Shown one piece after another: positions 1 to 7,558 of a stretch of 8,820 nt of DNA. Source of the stretch: Actinomycetota bacterium (GTDB lineage Bacteria > Actinomycetota > Actinomycetes > Actinomycetales > Microbacteriaceae); NCBI GenBank assembly GCA_009703465.1, contig WLGC01000022.1, positions 1-8,820 of the forward strand. Direction: 5' to 3'. Position 1 is the stretch's first letter; each line of letters starts with the position of its first letter. The notes under the pieces are model-generated. The model saw nothing but the letters and a program-made list of their open reading frames with translations, was not told where the DNA came from and searched no databases. A program made the position numbers and the translations under genes.

Positions 1-628
1 GGCCAGCCTCGCGAGCCAAGGAAACAATCTCCACTACACCGCTGGCAATTTCTGGAACTTCCATAGCAAAAAGTTTTCTCACCAATGACGGGTGGGTGCG
101 CGAAACAGTAACCATTGGGCCGCCCTTGCTGCCCTGATTTACTGCAGTGACATAAGCACGAATTCGTTTTCCGTGTGAGTAATCCTCACCGGCAACCTGT
201 TCCTCCGGCGGCATAATTGCCTCAATCGTGCCGAGGTCAACGTAAACCATGTATGGCTTTTGGCCCTGCTGGATTATTCCGGCGACGATGTCACCTTCTT
301 TACCCTTGAATTCACCCATCAGGGTTGCATCATTTATTGATCTCAAACGCTGGGCAATAACTTGCTTTGCAGCACCAGCAGCAACGCGGCCAAAGTTTTC
401 TGGAGTGGCTTCTGTTTCGCCAATCTTGTTTCCCTCTTCATCAAGGGTTGGAATGTGAATTGTGACGTGACCGGTTTGCTTGTTTAGTTCTGCGCGGGCT
501 TCATCGGTGTTGTCAACATGCTTGTGATAGGCAGCCAGAATGGCGGCCTCAATAACACTTACTAAATCATTAAACGGAATCTCAGCTTCGCGCTCGAGGA
601 CTCTTAGAACACCTAGATCAATGTCCAT
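1..628 (-). CDS. nusA: Transcription termination/antitermination factor NusA, N-terminal 209 residues (3' end beyond window)
   Basis: NusA binds RNA polymerase and nascent RNA in the cytoplasm and modulates pausing, termination and antitermination. The minus-strand frame is open from an ATG at 628 to the left edge, giving 209 codons plus one base, so the C-terminal part is missing. The translation begins MDIDLGVLRVLEREAEIPF, the typical actinobacterial NusA opening. Residues 1-105 fit the RNA-polymerase-binding N-terminal domain. Residues about 108-176 fit the S1 RNA-binding domain (GKEGDIVAGII through GGPMVTVSRTHP). The first KH domain starts near 178 with LVRKLFAMEVPEI and GVVEIVSLAREAG, after which the window ends. 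The start is supported by a strong Shine-Dalgarno six bases upstream. It follows proS by 23 bases and is probably its operon partner; rimP, usually directly upstream of nusA, is absent there. Identity is very secure. Confidence 0.96.
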   Translation of the reverse strand, partial: MDIDLGVLRVLEREAEIPFNDLVSVIEAAILAAYHKHVDNTDEARAELNKQTGHVTIHIPTLDEEGNKIGETEATPENFGRVAAGAAKQVIAQRLRSINDATLMGEFKGKEGDIVAGIIQQGQKPYMVYVDLGTIEAIMPPEEQVAGEDYSHGKRIRAYVTAVNQGSKGGPMVTVSRTHPSLVRKLFAMEVPEIASGVVEIVSLAREAG

Positions 629-634
629 TGGTTG

Positions 635-640
635 CCTCCC
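635..640 (-). promoter_or_regulatory. Shine-Dalgarno site of nusA
   Basis: On the minus strand GGGAGG lies six bases before the ATG at 628, in the 23-base gap after proS. It is a near-perfect match to the anti-Shine-Dalgarno and fixes the nusA start. Confidence 0.8.
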
Positions 641-651
641 TGGCCGTTACT

Positions 652-2427
652 TTAGTTTTTAGCTTTAATAATTTCCGCTACTGCCGATTCTAGTGCTACT
701 GGGACACGCTCCCCCGAACGGCGATTCCATAGATCAACCTGACCGTTTTCAAGACCCTTACCAACAATCACAATGCTTGGAACGCCGATAAGTTCTGCAT
801 CGCCAAACTTCACCCCAGGGCTCACCTTTGGACGGTCATCAAGAATTACAGTTTTTCCCTTTGCCTCAATTTCAAGAGCAAGCTTTTCCGCGGCCTGATA
901 AATCTCATCGTCTTTTCCGGCAGCGACGATGTAGACATCGGCCGGTGAAACAGCTGCTGGCCAAATTAAGCCATTGGCATCGTGATTAGCCTCAGCCAAA
1001 ACTGCCACCAGTCTGGTGACACCAATTCCATATGAACCCATAGTCACGGTGATGAGCTTTCCATTTTCATCAAGAACCTGAAGGCCAAGGGCTTCGGCAT
1101 ACTTGCGGCCGAGCTGGAAAACGTGACCAATCTCAATACCTCTAGCAAGCTCAAGTGCACCGCTGCCATCTGGTGCCTGATCTCCAGCGCGCACCTCAGC
1201 AACATCAATCACGCCATCAGCGCTGAAATCGCGACCGGCCACAAGATCAAAAACGTGCTTCTCTTTTTCGTTGGCACCGGTAACCCAGGCAGAACCCTCA
1301 ACAACTCTTGGATCTAATAGATATCTAATTTTGCTTGAGCCCTTGAGGCCCAGCAGAGCCTGACTACCTTTTACCGGACCGATGTAGCCCTTGATTAGTT
1401 CTGGATGTTTGGCAAAGTCTTCTTCGTTTGCCTGTTCAATTTCATTAGGAGAGAAAGCTGCCTCGGCACGCTTTAGATCAACGTCTCGATCTCCCGGTAA
1501 ACCAATTACAACAAGCTCGCGCTTTCCCTCAGGAGAGATTAATGCCATCACGTTGTTTTTCAAAGTGTGCTCTGCGCTCCACTGATTATCGTCAGTTCGC
1601 TTACGGTTTTCATTTGACCAAGCAACAATGCGCTTAATATTTGAGCACTCAGGTGTGGTAACAACTTCAGCCGCTGGTTGCGAGGAGATAGAAATCTTTG
1701 GTGGCGCAACTGTTGTTACTGCTTCTACGTTTGCTGCATAACCGCCAGGTGATCTAACAAAGGTGTCTTCACCGATTGGTGAAGGTGAGAGGAATTCCTC
1801 GGAAGCCGAGCCACCCATGGCACCGGCGTCTGCTTTTACAATCACGTAGTCCACGCCAAGGCGAGTGAAGATTCTTTCGTAAGCATCGCGCTGTGCTTGG
1901 TAAGCGTCCTTTAGACCCTCGTCGCTGATGTCAAAACTGTAGGCATCCTTCATTACAAATTCACGGCCTCTTAGAAGTCCGGCACGAGGCCTTGCTTCGT
2001 CGCGGTACTTGTTTTGAATTTGGTAGATGCAAAGTGGTAAATCTTTGTAACTGGAATAAAGATCTTTTACCAACAGGGTAAACATTTCCTCGTGAGTTGG
2101 AGCTAGAAGATAGTCGGCTTTTTTTCTATCCTGCAAGCGAAAGAGATTATCGCCGTACTCGCTCCAGCGACCGGTGACCTCAAACGGCTCCCTTGGCAAA
2201 AGTGCCGGAAAGAAAACTTCCTGTGCTCCGGCAGCGGCCATTTCTTCGCGGATAACCTGCTCGATTTTTGCCTTGACGGCAAGCCCCAGCGGTAGCCAGG
2301 TGTAGAGACCAGATCCAGCCCGGCGGATATAACCAGCTCTAAGTAAGAGGCGGTGACCTGCTACGTCAGCGTCGGAAGGGTCTTCGCGAAGAGTTCGAAG
2401 GAAGAGGCTCGATAGACGCATAGGCAT
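652..2427 (-). CDS. proS: Prolyl-tRNA synthetase (bacterial type with editing insertion)
   Basis: This cytoplasmic class II synthetase joins proline to tRNA-Pro using ATP and can hydrolyse mischarged Ala-tRNA-Pro. At 591 residues it has the usual length of bacterial ProRS with an INS editing domain. The catalytic core shows the substrate-pocket THEE (111-114), motif 2 with RDEARPRAG and [12 protein letters not shown] (142-165), and motif 3 [11 protein letters not shown] (463-473). The INS (YbaK-like) editing domain lies about 230-400, with a TLKNN stretch at 288-292 that probably holds the editing lysine (K290) and the [12 protein letters not shown] stretch typical of actinobacterial members. 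The C-terminal anticodon-binding domain carries [19 protein letters not shown] (about 540-558). The ATG at 2427 is used; an ATG two codons later aligns with the E. coli N-terminus and is possible. It follows ispG by 17 bases. No key motif is missing. Confidence 0.97.
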   Translation of the reverse strand: MPMRLSSLFLRTLREDPSDADVAGHRLLLRAGYIRRAGSGLYTWLPLGLAVKAKIEQVIREEMAAAGAQEVFFPALLPREPFEVTGRWSEYGDNLFRLQDRKKADYLLAPTHEEMFTLLVKDLYSSYKDLPLCIYQIQNKYRDEARPRAGLLRGREFVMKDAYSFDISDEGLKDAYQAQRDAYERIFTRLGVDYVIVKADAGAMGGSASEEFLSPSPIGEDTFVRSPGGYAANVEAVTTVAPPKISISSQPAAEVVTTPECSNIKRIVAWSNENRKRTDDNQWSAEHTLKNNVMALISPEGKRELVVIGLPGDRDVDLKRAEAAFSPNEIEQANEEDFAKHPELIKGYIGPVKGSQALLGLKGSSKIRYLLDPRVVEGSAWVTGANEKEKHVFDLVAGRDFSADGVIDVAEVRAGDQAPDGSGALELARGIEIGHVFQLGRKYAEALGLQVLDENGKLITVTMGSYGIGVTRLVAVLAEANHDANGLIWPAAVSPADVYIVAAGKDDEIYQAAEKLALEIEAKGKTVILDDRPKVSPGVKFGDAELIGVPSIVIVGKGLENGQVDLWNRRSGERVPVALESAVAEIIKAKN

Positions 2428-2440
2428 GCTGACAATGTTA

Positions 2441-2446
2441 CCCCTT
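2441..2446 (-). promoter_or_regulatory. Probable proS ribosome binding site with unusually long spacing
   Basis: AAGGGG on the minus strand overlaps the ispG TAA stop (2445-2447) and ends 13 bases before the proS ATG at 2427, or 19 before the alternative ATG at 2421. This is longer than the usual 5-9 bases. No better purine-rich site lies closer, so initiation may depend on coupling to termination of ispG translation. Confidence 0.45.
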
Positions 2447-3605
2447 AGTCTTTTTGGGCAACGACAACCTGCGGGGAACCAACCAAGGCTGGGTCCATCT
2501 GTGCAGCAAGTCGATTGGCTTCCTCAATAAGGGTGGCAACAATTTCGCTTTCTGGCACAGTCTTTATAACTTCGCCCTTTACGAAAATCTGTCCCTTGCC
2601 GTTTCCTGAGGCAACACCAAGATCTGCCTCGCGGGCTTCACCCGGTCCATTAACCACACAGCCCATTACTGCGACTCTCAGAGGGACAGTTAGTTTTTCA
2701 AGACCTGCGGTTACATCATTTGCCAAGGTGTAAACATCTACCTGTGCACGACCACAGGATGGGCAACTAACAATCTCAAGTTTGCGCGGACGAAGATTCA
2801 AAGACTCAAGAATCTGCGAGCCAACTTTGATTTCTTCAACCGGCGGTGCTGATAGTGAAACGCGGATTGTGTCTCCGATTCCACGTGAGAGCAAAGCACC
2901 AAATGCAACTGATGATTTAATTGTCCCCTGGAAGGCAGGTCCAGCTTCAGTAACACCAAGGTGCAGTGGCCAGTCGCCGCGTTCAGATAACATTTCGTAG
3001 GCCTTGACCATGACCACCGGGTCATTGTGCTTTACCGAAATTTTAAAGTCGTGGAAATCGTGCTCTTCAAAAAGACTGGCTTCCCAAACCGCTGATTCAA
3101 CTAAAGCCTCAGCTGTTGCCTTGCCGTACTTTTGCAAAAGTCTTGGATCAAGAGATCCGGCATTGACCCCAATTCGAAGTGATACACCGGCAGCTTTTGC
3201 AGCCTTTGCTATTTCACCAACCTTGTCATCAAACTGCTTGATGTTTCCTGGGTTTACCCGAACTGCACCGCAACCGGCATCAATTGCTTGGAAAACATAC
3301 TTTGGTTGAAAGTGAATATCAGCAACAACCGGAATCTGCGACTTACGAGCAATCAGCTCCAAGCGGTCAGCATCTTCTTGAGTAGGAACAGCAACACGAA
3401 CAATGTCACAACCAGAAGCGGTTAGCTCAGCAATTTGCTGCAGGGTGGCGTTGACATCGGTGGTTTGGGTGGTGCACATTGACTGCACTGAAATTGGTGC
3501 GTCGCCACCAACGGCAACCTTGCCAACCATAATTTGACGCGTTTTACGGCGTGGAGAGATGGTTGGTGGTGGTGATTTAGGAAGACCTAGGTTAGTTGCA
3601 GCCAC
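2445..3605 (-). CDS. ispG: (E)-4-hydroxy-3-methylbut-2-enyl-diphosphate synthase IspG (GcpE)
   Basis: IspG catalyses the penultimate step of the MEP isoprenoid pathway, reductive conversion of 2-C-methyl-D-erythritol 2,4-cyclodiphosphate to HMBPP, using a [4Fe-4S] cluster. The 386-residue protein has an N-terminal TIM-barrel region (about 25-270, with [23 protein letters not shown] and VRVNPGNI) and a C-terminal cluster-binding domain. The cluster ligands are visible: C281 and C284 in SCPSCGR, C316 in [11 protein letters not shown], and E323 seven residues later, the same pattern as E. coli C270, C273, C305 and E312. The start is a GTG at 3605, chosen because a strong Shine-Dalgarno lies five bases upstream and the N-terminal segment resembles actinobacterial homologues. 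It lies 38 bases after rseP and 17 before proS. Two-domain bacterial architecture; nothing is missing. Confidence 0.97.
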   Translation of the reverse strand: MAATNLGLPKSPPPTISPRRKTRQIMVGKVAVGGDAPISVQSMCTTQTTDVNATLQQIAELTASGCDIVRVAVPTQEDADRLELIARKSQIPVVADIHFQPKYVFQAIDAGCGAVRVNPGNIKQFDDKVGEIAKAAKAAGVSLRIGVNAGSLDPRLLQKYGKATAEALVESAVWEASLFEEHDFHDFKISVKHNDPVVMVKAYEMLSERGDWPLHLGVTEAGPAFQGTIKSSVAFGALLSRGIGDTIRVSLSAPPVEEIKVGSQILESLNLRPRKLEIVSCPSCGRAQVDVYTLANDVTAGLEKLTVPLRVAVMGCVVNGPGEAREADLGVASGNGKGQIFVKGEVIKTVPESEIVATLIEEANRLAAQMDPALVGSPQVVVAQKD

Positions 3606-3610
3606 TTTTG

Positions 3611-3618
3611 CTCCCTTT
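3611..3618 (-). promoter_or_regulatory. Shine-Dalgarno site of ispG (supports GTG start)
   Basis: AAAGGGAG on the minus strand ends five bases before the GTG at 3605, within the 38-base gap after rseP. Its strength and spacing are the main reason for choosing this GTG. Confidence 0.75.
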
Positions 3619-3643
3619 CAGAGATGTCTTAATCTTAAGCGAT

Positions 3644-4999
3644 TTAAATGCTGATTGGGTTGACCAAGTCGGCAATAATCAGCAGCGCACTCATGGCCAT
3701 TAGGGCAATGAAGACAAACCAGGTGATTGGCATCAGTAGAGCCGTGTCGGCAGGACCTGGATCAGGTTTACGCCTCAATTTATAGATTCCACGTTTTGCA
3801 GTTTCGTAAATTCCACCGGCAATGTGGCCACCATCTAGCGGCAGCAGCGGAAGCATGTTGAAAGCAAAAAGTGCAAAATTTAGAGAACCAATAATCAATA
3901 ATCCGGTAGCAATTTTGTCAGCAGCATCAACCTCATCGGTTGTAGCAACCGTTCCTGAAATTTGGGCAATGCCAACAATTGACACTGCACCGTTTGGATT
4001 TCTTGGCTGACTGGTTACCGTGGCTATTGCTACATCAGTTAATTGCTGAGGCAGGGTCATAATCATTTGACCAACCAAAGCCACACTCTCGCCAGATTTT
4101 TGTAATGCGCCAATGACCGTGTCTGGCTTTCTTTCCACATCAAAAATGATTCCAAGCACAGGCCTTTCAACCATTACCGGCTGAGAATTTGAATCAAGCA
4201 CCAGTTGCCCGTTTTCATCTGTCTTGGCACGCAGGGCGGCAACCGGAGTGACTTGAATATCAATTAGCTCTTCACCGCGAAGCACACTTAGGTTTGCGAT
4301 GCTGCCGACAGATAGTAGCTGGCTGAGGCTATTCCAGTTTTCAAACTTTACGCCGTTGATTGCTTCAATTCGATCGTTCTTCTCAAGTCCAGCAGTAACA
4401 GCTGGTGACGGCGGATCTGACTCAACACACTGGCGCTGGCTAGACACGTCACTCACAACGCAGGGGCTTACCTCAGCGATTCGATTGGACTGTTGATTAG
4501 TGCCAAAGCCAACTAAGACAGCAACCATGATTGCGGTTCCCAAAAGCAAATTCATCAGTGGGCCGCCGAGCATGACAATCATGCGCTTCCAAACCGGCAA
4601 CTGATAGAACATGCGATTCTTATCGGCTGGAGTTACGTGTTCACTGTGGGCTTCGCGTGCGGAGAGGATCATGTCGGCAAAGAAGCTTTTATTCTTTTGG
4701 TTGCCGTCAACATCAAGTGACTTGCCGGCCTTTACCTTGCTGCCAACTTTTACTTTCGCCGGCGGGTACATGCCAATCATGGTTATGTAGCCACCAAGCG
4801 GAATCAGCTTCAGCGAGTAAGTAGTTTCACCTCGGGTGAACTTATAAAGGGTTGGACCAAAACCAATTGCGTAGTTTGGTACCTTGACCCCAAACTTTTT
4901 AGCTGGCCATAGGTGTCCGATTTCGTGAAGCCCGATTGAAACTGCGATTCCAATCGCTACAAATACGATGCCGCCTAAATACCAAAGAGTTTCTACCAC
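3644..4999 (-). CDS. rseP: M50-family site-2 membrane metalloprotease (RseP/Rip1-like)
   Basis: Site-2 proteases cut transmembrane anchors, typically of anti-sigma factors, after a first extracytoplasmic cleavage. The zinc-binding HEIGH motif is at 25-29 inside the first membrane segment (about 8-32). The third active-site motif NMLPLLPLDGGH is at 381-392. Membrane segments are predicted near 8-32, 140-165, 363-388 and 424-446. A PDZ-like domain lies about 170-255, with the ligand-loop region PAVTAGLEKNDRIEAINGV. A hydrophilic stretch of about 50 residues (81-130) separates the first catalytic segment from WKRMIVMLGGPLMN. The 451-residue length is larger than mycobacterial Rip1 (about 400). 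C180 and C191 sit in the extracytoplasmic part. Start is a GTG at 4999 with poor Shine-Dalgarno but a TANNNT box six bases upstream. It sits between dxr and ispG, a common actinobacterial order. The substrate cannot be told from this window. Confidence 0.94.
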   Translation of the reverse strand: MVETLWYLGGIVFVAIGIAVSIGLHEIGHLWPAKKFGVKVPNYAIGFGPTLYKFTRGETTYSLKLIPLGGYITMIGMYPPAKVKVGSKVKAGKSLDVDGNQKNKSFFADMILSAREAHSEHVTPADKNRMFYQLPVWKRMIVMLGGPLMNLLLGTAIMVAVLVGFGTNQQSNRIAEVSPCVVSDVSSQRQCVESDPPSPAVTAGLEKNDRIEAINGVKFENWNSLSQLLSVGSIANLSVLRGEELIDIQVTPVAALRAKTDENGQLVLDSNSQPVMVERPVLGIIFDVERKPDTVIGALQKSGESVALVGQMIMTLPQQLTDVAIATVTSQPRNPNGAVSIVGIAQISGTVATTDEVDAADKIATGLLIIGSLNFALFAFNMLPLLPLDGGHIAGGIYETAKRGIYKLRRKPDPGPADTALLMPITWFVFIALMAMSALLIIADLVNPISI

Positions 5000-5005
5000 C
5001 GCTAG

Positions 5006-5011
5006 AACCTA
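5006..5011 (-). promoter_or_regulatory. Candidate -10 element for a leaderless rseP transcript
   Basis: TAGGTT on the minus strand matches the actinobacterial TANNNT -10 pattern and is followed by exactly six bases and the GTG at 4999, so transcription would begin at or next to the start codon. There is no good Shine-Dalgarno for this gene. No convincing -35 box is visible upstream. A TANNNT match arises often by chance, so this is tentative; rseP may instead be read only from the dxr promoter. Confidence 0.35.
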
Positions 5012-5042
5012 ACCCCGATACCTGACAGAAGCCTGAACATTA

Positions 5043-6128
5043 CTAACACGCCCTAGCAAAGTGTGCATCCGCTTGCTCTCTAGCCCAGCGCTCAGCCGCC
5101 AAAACAGAATCAAGCGACAGCTCTTTTTCTGGGTTGTGCGCATCAACAACTTTTCTAATCAAATCAACAATCTGATCAAACTTTAAGAGACCGGCGTGAA
5201 AAGCCTCGACGGCTTGCTCATTGGCTGCGTTATAAACAGCTGGATATGTAAGTCCGGCCTGGCCAACTTGTCTAGCAAGTTTTACAGCATCAAAAACTGT
5301 TTCATCCAGTGGCTCAAAGCTCCAAGTTGCCGCTTTGCTCCAATCGCAAGCAGGAGCAACATTTTGCACTCGATCTGGCCAAGACATGCCAAGGGCAATT
5401 GGCAATTTCATATCAGGTGGCGAACACTGAGCTAGCACTGACCCATCGACAAATTCAACCATTGAGTGAACCACCGATTGTGGGTGCACGGTTACTTCAA
5501 TGCGCTCAAATGGAATGTCAAAGAGTAGGTGGGCTTCAATAAGCTCGAGACCTTTATTTACCATGGTGGCCGAGTTTGTGGTGACCACCTTTCCCATTAC
5601 CCAGGTTGGGTGGGCCAGGGCCTGCTCTGGAGTTACTGATTCAAGTTGCTTTTTTGACCAGCCTCTGAACGGTCCACCGGATGCAGTCAAAATTAGCTTG
5701 GCTACCTCTTCTTTTTTTCCACCGAGTAGACACTGGGCTAAAGCCGAGTGTTCACTATCAACCGGGATTATCTGTCCGGCACCAGCTGCTTGGGTTACTA
5801 GTCGTCCACCAACAATTAGAGACTCTTTATTGGCTAGCGCCAGAGTTTTACCAGTTCGAAGTGTGGCCAGGGTTGGAGCTAAACCAATGGATCCGGTGAT
5901 GCCGTTAATGACCACATCGGCATCGGTGTTTTCTACTAATTTGGTTGCCTCCGCAGCACCAAGCACAGCATTGGCGACTTTGAACTGTGCTTTTTGTGTC
6001 TCTAAAAGTTCAGTGTTTTTACCGGCGGCCAGGCCAACCAATTCAAATCGGTCAGGGTTTGCCGCAATAACCTCTAGGGCTTGGGTGCCAATGGAACCGG
6101 TGGAACCAAGGATGATAACGCGGCGCAT
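5043..6128 (-). CDS. dxr: 1-deoxy-D-xylulose 5-phosphate reductoisomerase
   Basis: Dxr (IspC) converts 1-deoxy-D-xylulose 5-phosphate to 2-C-methyl-D-erythritol 4-phosphate with NADPH and a divalent metal, the committed MEP-pathway step and target of fosmidomycin. The 361-residue protein shows the nucleotide-binding GSTGSIG (8-14), ANKES (99-103), metal-ligand D124 and E126 in PVDSEHSA, substrate-phosphate SGGPFR (150-155), the flexible-loop HPTWVMG with W176, and [16 protein letters not shown] (185-200) containing N191, K192 and metal ligand E195, then HPQSVVHS (215-222). It is somewhat shorter than E. coli Dxr (398), as is usual in this phylum. The ATG at 6128 immediately precedes the Rossmann motif, as in homologues; upstream only a weak GGTGG 12 bases away is seen. 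First gene of the minus-strand cluster and divergent from gabT. Confidence 0.97.
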   Translation of the reverse strand: MRRVIILGSTGSIGTQALEVIAANPDRFELVGLAAGKNTELLETQKAQFKVANAVLGAAEATKLVENTDADVVINGITGSIGLAPTLATLRTGKTLALANKESLIVGGRLVTQAAGAGQIIPVDSEHSALAQCLLGGKKEEVAKLILTASGGPFRGWSKKQLESVTPEQALAHPTWVMGKVVTTNSATMVNKGLELIEAHLLFDIPFERIEVTVHPQSVVHSMVEFVDGSVLAQCSPPDMKLPIALGMSWPDRVQNVAPACDWSKAATWSFEPLDETVFDAVKLARQVGQAGLTYPAVYNAANEQAVEAFHAGLLKFDQIVDLIRKVVDAHNPEKELSLDSVLAAERWAREQADAHFARAC

Positions 6129-6156
6129 AAATCTATCTTGCCACCATTGAAAGGCT

Positions 6157-6162
6157 TAGACT
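6157..6162 (+). promoter_or_regulatory. Candidate -10 element for a leaderless gabT transcript
   Basis: TAGACT fits TANNNT and is followed by six bases and the gabT ATG at 6169, the spacing expected when transcription starts on the first base of the start codon. The nearest purine-rich stretches are badly placed for a Shine-Dalgarno: AAGG one base before the ATG, and GAAAGG at 6149-6154, 14 bases before it. No good -35 is visible at 17-base spacing; TTGCCA at 6138-6143 is only 13 bases away. Confidence 0.45.
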
Positions 6163-6168
6163 TAAGGC

Positions 6169-7503
6169 ATGATTGAGACGCTAATAGCGCAAGAGCGCAA
6201 AATTGTCACCGCTATCCCAGGTCCAAACTCCCAAGCCCTTCATAAGCGCCGTCTATCTGCGGTTTCTGGCGGAGTTGGGGCCACTCTTCCGGTTTATATA
6301 GAGGCAGCTCACGGGGCAATCCTGATTGACGCCGATGGAAACCAAATCATTGATCTAGGCGCTGGTATCGGCGTTATGTCAATCGGTCACACCAATGAGC
6401 AGGTTGTCGCTGCGGTTCAAGAGCAGGTTGCCAAGCTGACTCACACACTTTTTGCACTAACCCCTTATGAAAACTACGTTGAGGTTTGTGAATTTCTAAA
6501 CCGCTACACCCCAGGTGCCTTCAAAAAGAAATCAGCGCTATTTAATTCAGGTGCTGAAGCAGTAGAAAATGCCGTCAAGATTGCTCGTAAGGCAACTCGC
6601 AAAAATGGCATTGTGGTTTTTGATCACGCCTACCACGGCCGAACCAACTTGACTTTCTCAATGAACTTCAAATCAGCTCCCTACGGAAATGGTTTTGGAC
6701 CAACCGCAGCCAGCATTCAGCACGTGCCAATGTCTTACCCGTTCCGTGACCCAGAGGGCATGACCGGACCAGAAGCTGCACAGCGCGCCATCACCTACAT
6801 TGAAAAGCGAGTCGGTGTTGAAGACCTAGCGGCAATTGTTATTGAGCCAATTCAAGGTGAGGGTGGATTTCTTGTTCCAGCGCCTGGCTTCTTGAAAACT
6901 TTGAGTGACTGGGCTCACGCCAACGGAGTAATTGTTGTTGCCGATGAAGTTCAGTGCGGTATTGCTAGAACTGGTAAATGGTTTGCCAGCGAGTGGGAAG
7001 AGGGCTTTGAGCCAGATCTTTTCACAATTGCTAAGGGTATCGCCGGCGGTATGCCAATTTCTGCGGTGACCGGCCGCGCTGAGATTATGGATGCTTCTCA
7101 CCCGGGTGGACTTGGTGGAACCTTTGGTGGTAACCCAGTCTCAGCAGCTGCAGCAGTTGCAGTACTAAAGCAAATTGAATACGGCGGCGTGAATGAGCGC
7201 GCAATGCAGATTGAAGCAATTCTTTCTGCTCGTCTAAACGCTATGAAGGCAAAGTACCCAGTAGTTGGCGATGTTCGCGGACGCGGGGCCATGATGGCAA
7301 TTGAATTTGTTGAGCCAGGAACCAGAAACCCAAATAAGCCAGCTGTTGATGCAGTGGTAAAGCACGCACACTCAAATGCTGTTTTGGTTTTGACTGCTGG
7401 CACCTACTACAACGTGATTAGATTCTTGCCACCACTTGCAATTACTGACGAGCTGCTACATGAAGCACTTGACGTCATTGAAGAAGGCATCTCAAAACTG
7501 TAA
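6169..7503 (+). CDS. gabT: 4-aminobutyrate--2-oxoglutarate aminotransferase
   Basis: GabT moves the amino group of GABA to 2-oxoglutarate, giving succinate semialdehyde and glutamate; it is a cytoplasmic PLP enzyme of class III (fold type I). In 444 residues one sees NSGAEAVENAVKIAR (126-140, cofactor phosphate), FDHAYHGRT (151-159, with R158 matching the GABA-carboxylate arginine R141 of E. coli GabT), EPIQGEGG (226-233, with E226 and E231 matching E206 and E211), VADEVQCG (257-264, with D259 for the pyridine nitrogen), the Schiff-base K289 in FTIAKGIAGG, TFGGNP (318-323) and R418 in VIRFLPP. The E231/R418 pair is the GABA-type glutamate switch, favouring GabT over ornithine or acetylornithine aminotransferases, though related omega-amino acids remain possible substrates. 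It diverges from dxr over 40 bases and converges on potBC, consistent with polyamine/GABA catabolism. Confidence 0.92.
   Translation: MIETLIAQERKIVTAIPGPNSQALHKRRLSAVSGGVGATLPVYIEAAHGAILIDADGNQIIDLGAGIGVMSIGHTNEQVVAAVQEQVAKLTHTLFALTPYENYVEVCEFLNRYTPGAFKKKSALFNSGAEAVENAVKIARKATRKNGIVVFDHAYHGRTNLTFSMNFKSAPYGNGFGPTAASIQHVPMSYPFRDPEGMTGPEAAQRAITYIEKRVGVEDLAAIVIEPIQGEGGFLVPAPGFLKTLSDWAHANGVIVVADEVQCGIARTGKWFASEWEEGFEPDLFTIAKGIAGGMPISAVTGRAEIMDASHPGGLGGTFGGNPVSAAAAVAVLKQIEYGGVNERAMQIEAILSARLNAMKAKYPVVGDVRGRGAMMAIEFVEPGTRNPNKPAVDAVVKHAHSNAVLVLTAGTYYNVIRFLPPLAITDELLHEALDVIEEGISKL
6181..6209 (-). promoter_or_regulatory. Candidate promoter of the dxr cluster, lying inside gabT
   Basis: On the minus strand GTGACA (6209-6204) and TATTAG (6186-6181) are separated by exactly 17 bases, a sigma-70/SigA-like arrangement with five of six -35 and four of six -10 matches. 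Transcription would begin near 6174, giving a leader of about 45 bases before the dxr ATG. The site lies within codons 5-14 of gabT. It is the best match I saw in the first part of gabT; I have not scored alternatives. Confidence 0.4.
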
Positions 7504-7516
7504 AACCTTCAAAAGA

Positions 7517-7546
7517 AATCCCCCGCCAATAATCTGGCGGGGGATT
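7517..7546. terminator. Bidirectional intrinsic terminator between gabT and potC
   Basis: A perfect 12-base-pair inverted repeat (AATCCCCCGCCA and its complement) encloses a six-base loop at 7529-7534. The stem can extend by three pairs (7513-7515 with 7547-7549) past one bulged base. On the plus strand it is followed by TTCTTCTTT; on the minus strand the flank reads as a T-rich run ending in TTTT. It starts 13 bases after the gabT stop and ends 12 bases before the potC stop, so it should end both convergent transcripts. Confidence 0.9.
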
Positions 7547-7558
7547 CTTCTTTAAGCT

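Noticed and set aside
249..458. A 69-codon plus-strand open frame at the left end
   Set aside because: It is antisense to the NusA S1 and N-terminal regions, which are clearly coding on the minus strand.
3004..3309. A 101-codon plus-strand open frame opposite ispG
   Set aside because: It lies wholly within ispG on the other strand, has low-complexity Ala/Ser/Pro-rich translation and no family resemblance.
3606..3643. Possible separate promoter before ispG
   Set aside because: The gap holds a strong Shine-Dalgarno but I found no convincing -35/-10 pair; operon transcription explains it.
5000..5042. Possible terminator or attenuator between dxr and rseP
   Set aside because: No inverted repeat of useful length and no T-run is visible on the minus strand, so read-through from dxr into rseP is expected.
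5500..6150. A 216-codon plus-strand open frame opposite dxr
   Set aside because: It is fully antisense to a gene with every Dxr motif intact; its translation shows no recognisable domain, and it has no sensible ribosome-binding site. It is a shadow of dxr codon bias.
7098..7403. A 101-codon minus-strand open frame opposite gabT
   Set aside because: It is entirely inside gabT, whose catalytic motifs run through this stretch; the antisense translation is featureless.
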